The position numbers and the translations under genes are program-made. From Prauserella rugosa (GTDB lineage: Bacteria; Actinomycetota; Actinomycetes; Mycobacteriales; Pseudonocardiaceae), in NCBI RefSeq assembly GCF_000719975.1, contig NZ_JOIJ01000028.1, positions 1 through 33,854 on the forward strand: a DNA stretch of 33,854 nt, given 5' to 3'. The notes under the pieces are model-generated. The model was not told the origin of the DNA. It saw nothing but the letters and a program-made list of their open reading frames with translations, and did not search any database. Positions 23,877-33,854 of this stretch are shown piece by piece (within the stretch, counting starts at the first letter, position 1; every line of letters begins with the position of its first letter).

Positions 23877-24523
23877 GCCGACGGCCGGTCCGGCGCCACG
23901 GCGCGGATCACCGCGTCGACACCGCTGCCCTCGCCCGCGCGTCTGCGCTCCTCGGCGACATCGATCCGCCAGCCACCGGCCGCCTCGAGTGCCCTGATGG
24001 CTTGGACGGCCTCCCCCACGGACACCTGCACCTGTCCGGCAGCCGGAGTGTCCGCACCCGTCTCCGGGTCGATCGGCCGGTGTCCGACGAGCAACAGCGT
24101 TCCGCCCGGCGCAACACCGCGGGCCAGCCGGGTGACGAACTCGGCCACCGACCCGGCGATGTGCACGTACAGGCACGCCACCAGGTCGTAGTGTTGCGGC
24201 GGGGGCGACCATCGGCCGAGGTCGGCCTCGATCCAGGCGATCCGGTCGGCGACGTCGGCCCCGAGTTCGAGCCCCGCCGAGCGGCCGGCCTGCAGGGCCG
24301 TCGGGGAGAAGTCGACGGCGTCCACCCGCCATCCGCCCGCGGCCAGCCAGAGCGCCTCACCACCGTGGCCGCATCCGGCGTCGAGCGCGCGTCCCGGCTC
24401 CAGCTCGCCGACCTCGGAGGTCAGGTGGCCGTTGGGCGGTCGGGTCGCCACGACCTCGGGATGCTCGCGCACCACCTGGTCCCAGCGGCGTTCCCAGAAG
24501 TCACGGTCGAAGGCCTGTTCCAC
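23840..24523 (-). CDS. class I SAM-dependent methyltransferase
   Basis: 227 aa. WERRWDQVVREHPE, then motif I RALDAGCGHGGEALWLAAGG, motif II VDAVDFSPTALQAGRS, IAWIEADLGRW, YDLVACLYVHI and PGGTLLLVGHRP. It resembles the TehB/thiopurine-type small-molecule methyltransferases of actinobacteria. The C-terminal segment is a basic/acidic helix (DVAEERRRAGEGSG) and a Pro-rich tail. Substrate unknown. The start is uncertain: GTG 24523 (VEQAFDRDFWERR) gives the normal N terminus; no Shine-Dalgarno sequence is seen, and the upstream frame stays open to 24598. The stop is inside the end of the opposing small gene. Confidence 0.85.
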   Translation of the reverse strand: MEQAFDRDFWERRWDQVVREHPEVVATRPPNGHLTSEVGELEPGRALDAGCGHGGEALWLAAGGWRVDAVDFSPTALQAGRSAGLELGADVADRIAWIEADLGRWSPPPQHYDLVACLYVHIAGSVAEFVTRLARGVAPGGTLLLVGHRPIDPETGADTPAAGQVQVSVGEAVQAIRALEAAGGWRIDVAEERRRAGEGSGVDAVIRAVAPDRPSAQAEPSPAFHTT

Positions 24524-24645
24524 GGGTGCGACGCTGCCACGGACGGTCCCGTGCGCGCGACTGTCGTTGCCGGAACGGCAAACCCGCGCCGGGCACAAGT
24601 GTTCAGAGGGCGCGTTTCACGCTGCCGGCGTTCCGAGCGCGCGTT
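24524..24645. other. intergenic region with weak hairpin and short direct repeat
   Basis: The 122-bp gap between pth2 and the methyltransferase gene holds TTGCCG-GAA-CGGCAA (about 24579-24593), a small hairpin without a T-run, and two GCGCGTTTCA copies nearer to pth2. It may end the ctaD-serB-pth2 transcript. No gene seen. Confidence 0.3.
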
Positions 24646-28423
<3,778 letters not shown>

Positions 28424-28545
28424 TCCTGCCTCCTGCACTTCAAACCCCGATCCTTGCTGCGCCACGGGCGGGGACCCACGTTGGCTACGACAGATCGTAG
28501 CCGTCGCCGGTTTCGGCGCTACGCACCGGCTGGGAAGATCACGCC

Positions 28546-29466
28546 ATGGCGGCTGTCGCGGTGGTTCCGACGGTGGCCGAGTGCGTCGCCGCGACCACCG
28601 CCGCGGCCCGTCGGCACGGGGTGCCCACCGGGAGTCCGGCCGTGCTCTCGACTGGGGCGAACGTGCTGGTGAGGATGGGTGATCTGGTCGCCCGTACACC
28701 GCGGCTGACGACCGTCGCCCGGCCCGATCCCGGCCTGGCGCTGGCCCGCGATGTCGACCTCGCCGCCTTCCTCGCGGCACGGGGCGTGCCGGTCGTCCCA
28801 CCCTCCACGGACCCGCCCGCAGGGCCCCATCGGGTGGGCCGAAGGACGGTGACCTTCTGGCGTTACGTCCGTCACGATCCGGGCGCCGTTCCGTCTCCCG
28901 CCACCGTGGGACGGTCGCTCGCCCGCTTGCATACCGCCATCCGGGCCTTCCCACCCAGCCCGGCGAACGCCGAACGGCCGGGACTGCCGAGCGATGTGCC
29001 GCTCGCCGAGGTGCATCGCCTCCTCGAGGTGCTCTCCGCCGACAGCGAGCTCGACGCCGGCACCCTCGCTCGACTGCGCGGTGACGCCGACGACCTCGGC
29101 GAAGCGATCCGCCACTGTCCCGGGCCGCGCCACCCGCTGCACGGCGACGCCCACCCCGGCAATCTGCTGCGCACCGAGGACGGATGGCTGTGGACGGACT
29201 TCGAGGACGCCTGGAACGGCCCCGTGGCGTGGGACCTGGCAGTGCTGCGGCGCACGAGCCGGGTCGACGGTGCGGCCGCGGTGGCCGCGTATGCCGGAGT
29301 GGCGGACCAGGTCGTCGACGAGGAGGTGCTCGCTCCCTTCGTCCGCCTTCGCGAGCTGTCCGTCGTCTGCTGGCAGCTGGTGGCCGGGCTGTGCGATCGG
29401 GGCCGGGTGCAGGCGGCGGTGGCGGGGCTGCGGCGTTACCTCACCCGGCCGGATACCAGTCGGTGA
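28546..29466 (+). CDS. APH-like phosphotransferase
   Basis: 306 aa. The catalytic loop is [10 protein letters not shown] (199-208), with catalytic Asp201 and Asn206, and the metal site is WTDFEDA (Asp218) where D-F-D/E is typical. The N-terminal lobe is weak: [18 protein letters not shown] may hold the ATP-binding strands, with Arg50 in place of the usual lysine. The family phosphorylates aminoglycosides, homoserine, choline or other small alcohols; nothing here points to a drug. ATG 28546 lies 6 nt after a GAAGAT hexamer and has no Shine-Dalgarno sequence. The last 26 nt overlap the end of the opposing hydrolase gene. Confidence 0.82.
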   Translation: MAAVAVVPTVAECVAATTAAARRHGVPTGSPAVLSTGANVLVRMGDLVARTPRLTTVARPDPGLALARDVDLAAFLAARGVPVVPPSTDPPAGPHRVGRRTVTFWRYVRHDPGAVPSPATVGRSLARLHTAIRAFPPSPANAERPGLPSDVPLAEVHRLLEVLSADSELDAGTLARLRGDADDLGEAIRHCPGPRHPLHGDAHPGNLLRTEDGWLWTDFEDAWNGPVAWDLAVLRRTSRVDGAAAVAAYAGVADQVVDEEVLAPFVRLRELSVVCWQLVAGLCDRGRVQAAVAGLRRYLTRPDTSR

Positions 29467-30199
29467 TCGCCGTGGCGACGGCGTCGGGCGCCTCGAGCGG
29501 GGTGAGGTGGCCTGCGTTCGGGATCTCCACCAGCCGGGCGTCGGGCAGCGCGTCGACCATGGCCCGTGCGGCGTCCGGAGGCGTCAGCCCGTCCTGCTGC
29601 CCGACGAGCACCAGCGCGGGGACGTCGGACTGGCGCAGGGTGTCGGTCGAGTCGGGCCTGGCCGCCATCGCGCGTTGGGCCCACGCGACGCCCGCCGGCT
29701 GCTGCGACTCGATGAGCTCGCGCACGAGCGCGGCGACCTCCGGCTGGTGTTCCCTGGTGTGGCCGGACAGCAGGTTGGGCACCATGGCGTCGGCCAGCCA
29801 GCCGCCGATGCCCTCGGACTCGGCCCGCTCGGCCACCGACAGGCGATTCGCCCGTGCCTCGTCCCCGTCCGCCTCGGCCTTCGTGTCCACGAGGACGAGC
29901 CCTCCGACGCGCTCCGGCGCGGCGCGCAACACGGCCATCGTCAGGTAGCCGCCCATCGAACAGCCGCCGAGCACGACGCGATCGAGCTCCAACCGGTCCA
30001 GCAGCGCCACCACGTCCCGAGCGGCGTCGTCGAGACTCGGCTCCGACGCGGCATCCGACTCGGGGAACGGACTGCGGCCCATGCCCCGCTGGTCGGGAGT
30101 GATCACCCGGGTGTGGGCCGACAACGGGCCGCGGACGGCGTTCCACATCCGGGCGTCGAGCGGGTACGCGTGCAGAAGGACGAGAGGAAGATCGGCCAT
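29441..30199 (-). CDS. alpha/beta-fold hydrolase
   Basis: 252 aa. LPLVLLHAYPLDARMWNAVR carries the oxyanion His-x; ITPDQRGMGRSPFP follows. The catalytic nucleophile is Ser81 (GGCSMGGYLTM); the acid is Asp in LVLVGQQDGLTPP; the His is in NAGHLTPLEAP. It is a general esterase/lactonase/haloperoxidase-like enzyme (3-oxoadipate enol-lactonase-like by motif order); substrate unknown. The ATG at 30199 lies 7 nt after AACAAT on the minus strand and has no Shine-Dalgarno sequence. Confidence 0.9.
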   Translation of the reverse strand: MADLPLVLLHAYPLDARMWNAVRGPLSAHTRVITPDQRGMGRSPFPESDAASEPSLDDAARDVVALLDRLELDRVVLGGCSMGGYLTMAVLRAAPERVGGLVLVDTKAEADGDEARANRLSVAERAESEGIGGWLADAMVPNLLSGHTREHQPEVAALVRELIESQQPAGVAWAQRAMAARPDSTDTLRQSDVPALVLVGQQDGLTPPDAARAMVDALPDARLVEIPNAGHLTPLEAPDAVATAITDWYPAG

Positions 30200-30281
30200 G
30201 GCGGCGATTGTTCCCGATCACCCGTCGCCTGGGCGAACCGCGACGCGGCCGAGTCGCGGGTTCGTCCCGACTTCGTCCCGC

Positions 30282-30569
30282 TCAGCGGCGCCGGGTCGGA
30301 CCACGCCTGCCGCGAGCCTTCCAGCAGCCGTTGTGCCAGTGCCTGCGGTCGGCCACCGAACCCATCTCGTCGGCAGGCCAGGCCACCACGTGCGGCACAC
30401 CGGGATTGATCTCGTGATCGCAGCCGGGACAGCGGTACGTCTTCGTCGCCTGCGCACCCGGCACCGTGCGGACCAGCCATTCGCCGTCGTCCGACGACTC
30501 CGAACGGGCCCACCCGCTCACAGCGGGACGGGGCCGCTCGTCCCGCTGTCGACGATGGCGTCTGGGCAT
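30282..30569 (-). CDS. small Cys/His-rich (probable zinc-binding) protein
   Basis: 95 aa, basic at both ends. The core YRCPGCDHEINPGVPHVVAW has C-x2-C, and a second half HWHNGCWKARGRR has H-x-H-x2-C. Together they look like a treble-clef or zinc-ribbon site; relatives in Streptomyces are wrongly labelled 'ATP/GTP-binding protein'. Basic ends (PRRHRRQRDERPRP and RGRRGPTRRR) suggest nucleic-acid binding. Function unknown. Start at ATG 30569; the frame upstream stays open but shows no conserved residues. Confidence 0.72.
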   Translation of the reverse strand: MPRRHRRQRDERPRPAVSGWARSESSDDGEWLVRTVPGAQATKTYRCPGCDHEINPGVPHVVAWPADEMGSVADRRHWHNGCWKARGRRGPTRRR

Positions 30570-30647
30570 GCCGCCACGGTATCGAACGCCGGACCGGCCC
30601 CAGCCGGACCACACGCGGGCCTACGACCGAGCCGTTCGGCGCTGGGC

Positions 30648-31094
30648 CTATGAGCAAGCCTTTCGGCGCATGGTGATGTGGGGGATGCCGTCCTCGTCGA
30701 ATTCGTCACCCTCGGGTTCGTAGCCGAAGCGTGCGTAGAAGGGCTGTGCGTACGTCTGGGCGTCCAGCACCGATTCGGCGTCGCCGATGTGCTCGAGGGC
30801 CGCCTCCATCAGACGTGCGCCCAGACCGGTCCCCCTGGCCGACAGGGCGGTCACGACCCGGCCGACGCGCGCGGCGCCGTCCGGCTCGGCCAGCACCCGC
30901 AGGCAGCCGGCCACGCCGTCACCGTCGGCGCCGGGCGCCCACAGGTGCCACGTCGTCGGCAACAGGTCCCGCCCGTCGAGCTCGGAGTAGGGACAGTTCT
31001 GCTCGACGACGAACACGTCCACGCGCAGTCGCAGCAGGTCGTACAGTTCGGCGGCCGTCAGCTCTGGGCCACGGCGCGTCACCAGATCGGTCAC
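30648..31094 (-). CDS. GNAT-family N-acetyltransferase, ElaA type
   Basis: 148 aa. ElaA features: ELYDLLRLRVDVFVVEQNCP, YSELDGRDLLPTTWHLW, then GRVVTALSARGTGLGARLME (acetyl-CoA binding, motif R-x-x-G-x-G) and AQTYAQPFYARFGYEPEGDE, ending G-I-P-H-I-T-M. Transfers an acetyl group from acetyl-CoA; the ElaA substrate is unknown. GTG 31094 lies 6 nt after CACACT on the minus strand, without Shine-Dalgarno. Confidence 0.92.
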   Translation of the reverse strand: MTDLVTRRGPELTAAELYDLLRLRVDVFVVEQNCPYSELDGRDLLPTTWHLWAPGADGDGVAGCLRVLAEPDGAARVGRVVTALSARGTGLGARLMEAALEHIGDAESVLDAQTYAQPFYARFGYEPEGDEFDEDGIPHITMRRKACS

Positions 31095-31174
31095 GACGTC
31101 AGTGTGACACGGCCGTACCGGAAAATCGCCGGGAGGCGACCGCGCGGCCCCGCGCCGAGTTCAGAGCCTGGGGC

Positions 31175-31972
31175 TCAGGAGTCGATGGCCTGCCCGCCGA
31201 GCTGCGGCTCGTACGTCGAGACGCGCGTGTAGACGCCCGGCTTACCCGGTTTGGCGCAGCCTTCTCCCCACGACACGACGCCGATGAGCGTGTCGCCGAC
31301 CATCAGCGGTCCTCCCGAGTCGCCCTGGCAGGCGTCGACGCCGCCCTTCGGGTAGCCGGCGCACAGCATGGCGTTCTTGTCGTAGGCGGTGTAGGCGTCC
31401 GCGCACGTCGCGTCGTCGACCACGGGGACCTGCGCCGACCTCAACGTCGTCGACTGCTCTCCCGACTCCTCGACCCTGCCCCAGCCGAGCACGGTCGCCT
31501 TCGTTCCCGCCTTGTACAGCTGCGCATCGCCGGCGTCGGCGACCTCGGCGACGCGGAACGGCATCGCGCGGTCGAGGCTGAGCACCGCGATGTCGTCGCC
31601 CTCGATGGGGTTGTCGTAGTCGGAGGGCATCCACACGTCACGCACACCCGCTTCGATCCCCTCGTCGGTGCGCGTGTCCTGCCTGCCACCGACCACACCG
31701 AGTTCGTCGGCCGGCATCGCGTCGGCGCAGTGTGCCGCCGTGACGACCTGCCTGGACGAGGTGAGCGTGCCGCCGCAGAACTGACGGCCGCGGTCGTCGG
31801 TGAGGTACACGGCGTACGAGTGGTCGGCCACCGCCGTCTCCTTGCCGCCGACGACGTACGGCTCCGCAGCTGTCGCGGTCGCAGCGGGCAGCATCGCGGC
31901 AGCGGTCAGCGAGGTCGCGGCCACCGCCAGCGTGCGGGCCATCGCGCGGGACGGTGCGGACTTCACGGGCAT
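31175..31972 (-). CDS. secreted trypsin-like serine protease
   Basis: 265 aa, S1A family. Signal peptide to about residue 36 (TLAVAATSLTAAAMLPAATA), then a very short propeptide (EPY) and VVGG at 40-43. Catalytic His81 (VVTAAHC), Asp127 (GDDIAVLSL) and Ser219 (CQGDSGGPL). Asp213, six before the Ser, and the glycines in SWGEGCAKPGKPGVY give trypsin specificity for Arg/Lys. Six Cys in disulfide positions. ATG 31972 has AAGGGGA 7 nt upstream. Exported; secreted trypsins are common in actinomycetes. Divergent from cobQ. Confidence 0.95.
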   Translation of the reverse strand: MPVKSAPSRAMARTLAVAATSLTAAAMLPAATATAAEPYVVGGKETAVADHSYAVYLTDDRGRQFCGGTLTSSRQVVTAAHCADAMPADELGVVGGRQDTRTDEGIEAGVRDVWMPSDYDNPIEGDDIAVLSLDRAMPFRVAEVADAGDAQLYKAGTKATVLGWGRVEESGEQSTTLRSAQVPVVDDATCADAYTAYDKNAMLCAGYPKGGVDACQGDSGGPLMVGDTLIGVVSWGEGCAKPGKPGVYTRVSTYEPQLGGQAIDS

Positions 31973-32057
31973 GACGATCCCCTTGAAGGTGTGCGTTCAG
32001 GACCGGCCCAGGCTACGGGCCCACTGCCCGAATCCGGGGTCGCTGAATCGGGTGGAC

Positions 32058-32063
32058 TACCGT
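32058..32063 (+). promoter_or_regulatory. -10 element of cobQ, leaderless
   Basis: TACCGT ends exactly 6 nt before the GTG at 32070. No Shine-Dalgarno sequence. The 97-bp gap is too short for a cobalamin riboswitch between promoter and gene. Confidence 0.45.
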
Positions 32064-32069
32064 GCTGGC

Positions 32070-33563
32070 GTGCATGGTGGCCTCTTGATCGCAGGAACGA
32101 CGTCGGATGCCGGAAAGTCCACAGTGGCTGCCGGCGTGTGCCGCTGGCTCGCCCGGCGCGGTGTACGCGTGGCCCCGTTCAAGGCGCAGAACATGTCGAA
32201 CAACTCGATGGTCTGCTCCGACGGCTCCGAGATCGGCCGCGCGCAGTGGTTGCAGGCCGTGGCCGCGGGCGTCGAACCCGAATCCGCCATGAACCCGGTT
32301 CTGCTCAAACCCGGCGGCGACCGGCGCAGTCACGTCGTGCTCCGCGGCACCCCCTGGGGTGACCTCCACGCGGGTGAGTGGGCAACCGGGCGTCGCGAGC
32401 TGGCACGCGCCGCCCACGCCGCACTGGCCGAACTGCGCGAACGCTTCGACGTCGTCGTCTGCGAAGGCGCGGGCAGCCCCGCCGAGACGAACCTGCGCGA
32501 CGGCGACTACGTGAACATGGGTCTGGCCCGCGACGCCGGACTTCCCGTGCTCGTCGTCGGCGACATCGACCGCGGAGGACTCCTCGCCGCACTCGCCGGC
32601 ACCGTCGGCATCCTCGATCCCGGCGACCAGGCCCACATCGCCGCGTTCCTGGTCAACAAGTTCCGTGGCGACGCAGGACTGCTCCGTCCCGGACTGACCT
32701 CGCTCACCGAGCTCACCGGCAGGCCCGTGCTGGGCGTACTCCCCTGGCTGGACGACGTGTGGCTCGACTCCGAGGACGCACTCGCCATCGCGGGCTGGGA
32801 CGGACACAGCCGCGGCGCAGGTGCGACGCTGCGCGTGGCCGCCGTCCGATTCCCCCGCATCTCCAACGCCACCGACCTCGACCCGCTCGCCGCCGAACCC
32901 GGCGTCGCCGTCACCGTCACCGCCGACCCCGACGTCGTCGCCGCCGCCGACATCGCCGTCCTCCCCGGCACCCGGTCCACTGTGGACGACCTCGAGTGGA
33001 TGCGGCAACGTGGACTCGACGCTGCGGTGCGCCACCGCGCCGCACACGGCAGGCCTGTACTCGGCATCTGCGGCGGTTACCAGATGCTCGGCGGCGCCAT
33101 CACCGACGGCGTCGAATCCACCGCCCACACCGCCACCGGCCTCCAACTCCTGCCCACGTCCGTCACCTTCCACGAGGACAAGACCCTCGCCACCCCGTCG
33201 GCCCGCTGGCGCGACCACGACGTCCACGGCTACGAGATCCACCACGGCATCGCCCACCACAACCCCCACCACGACGCCGAACCCTTCCTCGACGGACTCC
33301 GCTCCGGCGCCGTATGGGGCACCATGTGGCACGGCATCTTCGAGAACGACACCTTCCGCCGAGCCTGGCTCACCGAAACCGCCACCCAGTCCGGAGTGGA
33401 CTGGCAACCCACCGACTCCCCCGGCTTCACCCAACGCCGCGAAGCCATGCTCGACAACCTCGCCGACACCATCGAGGAGAACGTCGACACCACAGCCCTC
33501 GAATCCCTCATCACCAACGGCATTCCCTCCGGACTTCCCACCCTTCGCATGATTCGGGATTGA
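32070..33563 (+). CDS. cobQ: cobyric acid synthase
   Basis: 497 aa, full length. N-terminal P-loop GTTSDAGKS (9-17), then APFKAQNMSNNSMV, LLKPGGDRRSHVVLRG, VVCEGAGSPAETNLRDGDYV and GDIDRGG. The C-terminal amidotransferase part has Cys334 (GICGGYQMLGG) and His421 (MWHGIFEND). It amidates four side chains of adenosyl-cobyrinate a,c-diamide with glutamine and ATP, in cobalamin synthesis. No other cob gene is in the window. From about 32820 on, codons become strongly C-ending, and the skew turns to G/T right after the stop. Confidence 0.95.
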   Translation: MHGGLLIAGTTSDAGKSTVAAGVCRWLARRGVRVAPFKAQNMSNNSMVCSDGSEIGRAQWLQAVAAGVEPESAMNPVLLKPGGDRRSHVVLRGTPWGDLHAGEWATGRRELARAAHAALAELRERFDVVVCEGAGSPAETNLRDGDYVNMGLARDAGLPVLVVGDIDRGGLLAALAGTVGILDPGDQAHIAAFLVNKFRGDAGLLRPGLTSLTELTGRPVLGVLPWLDDVWLDSEDALAIAGWDGHSRGAGATLRVAAVRFPRISNATDLDPLAAEPGVAVTVTADPDVVAAADIAVLPGTRSTVDDLEWMRQRGLDAAVRHRAAHGRPVLGICGGYQMLGGAITDGVESTAHTATGLQLLPTSVTFHEDKTLATPSARWRDHDVHGYEIHHGIAHHNPHHDAEPFLDGLRSGAVWGTMWHGIFENDTFRRAWLTETATQSGVDWQPTDSPGFTQRREAMLDNLADTIEENVDTTALESLITNGIPSGLPTLRMIRD

Positions 33564-33794
33564 CGGGTTTCGGTCGGTGCGGTTTGTTCTCGGGGAGAGG
33601 TTCGTTCTCGGGGATTTTTCAATTCGGGGCTAATTTGGTGGGTGCGGTTTGCCGTCGGGGTTTTTCGCCTCGCCGGCTGGGCAGGTCTCTGGGATGGCGT
33701 TTTTCCGCTTCGCTTTATCCCGTCGAACCTGGCTTTTGTTTATCACGCTGCAGGCTGATGGTGGGTCGTCCACTTGTTCGGTATAGTTTTAGGT
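33564..33794. other. G/T-rich, AT-richer intergenic region with short repeats
   Basis: No gene seen in 231 bp. Base use changes at the cobQ stop: the line 33601-33660 has 23 G to 10 C, against 9 G to 32 C in 33241-33300. T-runs (GGGATTTTTC, GGGGTTTTTCG) appear. Short direct repeats: GGTGCGGTTTG at 33576-33586 and 33641-33651; GTTCTCGGGGA at 33586-33596 and 33604-33614. Confidence 0.6.
33782..33787 (+). promoter_or_regulatory. strong -10 element near the right end
   Basis: TATAGT is the closest match to TATAAT in the window. It ends 7 nt before a GTG at 33795 and 11 nt before an ATG at 33799. It implies that a new transcription unit starts here. Confidence 0.5.
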
Positions 33795-33854
33795 GTGAAT
33801 GGTTCTGGGGGAATTTCTACTGCCGCCGCTGGGTTTCGGTCTTGGCGGGCTCGG
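33795..33854 (+). CDS. possible gene start, runs off the window
   Basis: Two readings stay open to the end. GTG 33795 gives M-N-G-S-G-G-I-S-T-A-A-A-G-F-R; ATG 33799 gives MVLGEFLLPPLGFGLGG and has AGGTG just upstream. The second looks more protein-like. With a strong -10 directly upstream, a gene is likely, but family and frame cannot be fixed. The G/T-rich 5' part could suit a DUF222-HNH gene such as the one at the left end; this is a guess. Confidence 0.3.
   Translation, partial: MNGSGGISTAAAGFRSWRAR

Noticed and set aside
28546..29466. aminoglycoside resistance gene
   Set aside because: It has the general APH fold motifs only, lacks a clear N-lobe, and there is no resistance or mobile context.
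31973..32069. cobalamin riboswitch before cobQ
   Set aside because: Only 97 bp separate the trypsin and cobQ starts. A GCCCACTG stretch resembles the B12-box core but has an extra base, and the rest of the fold is missing.

Overview
The window is high-GC actinobacterial DNA. GTG starts are frequent, stop/start overlaps of the GTGA/ATGA type are common, and there are mycothiol-type and CysO/Mec-type genes. Protein similarity and gene order point to Pseudonocardiales (Saccharomonospora/Prauserella/Amycolatopsis-like); this is inference. No tRNA, rRNA, IS element, prophage or CRISPR array was seen.

Layout. 1-2738: the 3' end of a DUF222/13E12-type HNH gene, a compact methyltransferase, and a divergent EamA exporter/LysR pair with a LysR-type palindrome between them. 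2853-5372: a translationally coupled cassette of MFS transporter, SnoaL-like protein and SDR oxidoreductase, substrate unknown, followed by a 20-bp tandem repeat and the 5' stub of a nucleoside deaminase. 5569-8795: DUF5996 protein, one-TM small protein, lipoprotein, Bcp peroxiredoxin and a DinB/maleylpyruvate-isomerase-like protein. 8872-17374, almost all on the minus strand: clpS, DUF2017, P1 peptidase, mec-cysO-cysM, rhomboid, murI, an Rv1339-like MBL phosphodiesterase, rph and rdgB. This is the gene order of M. tuberculosis Rv1331-Rv1341, with one extra plus-strand uridine-kinase-like gene inserted. 17575-23499: pncB, pncA and a PfkB-like kinase in one operon, an opposing secreted protein, then dinG. 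In M. tuberculosis pncB1 and dinG are adjacent, so pncA, the kinase and the secreted gene are extra here. 23529-25410: conserved small protein, methyltransferase and a Pth2-domain protein. 25407-28423 (minus): ctaD-serB-pth2, each overlapping the next. 28546-31972: APH-like kinase, alpha/beta hydrolase, a 95-aa Cys/His protein, an ElaA-like GNAT and a secreted trypsin. 32070-33563: cobQ. 33564-end: G/T-rich, AT-richer DNA leading into a possible gene that runs off the window.

How genes work together. mec-cysO-cysM is the sulfur-carrier route of cysteine synthesis. pncA and pncB convert nicotinamide to nicotinate to NaMN. ctaD is the catalytic subunit of the aa3 oxidase. clpS is the N-degron adaptor. 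rph and rdgB handle RNA 3' ends and nucleotide-pool cleaning.

Main oddities: a CysO that ends GG-Met-Arg instead of GG; a PfkB-like kinase with altered signature residues inside an NAD-salvage operon; a uridine-kinase-like protein without a P-loop lysine; four tandem repeats at gene ends or in promoter regions; a 26-bp perfect-arm hairpin; many starts that sit 6-8 nt after a -10-like hexamer, suggesting leaderless mRNAs; and an abrupt reversal of C/G strand skew at the end of cobQ.
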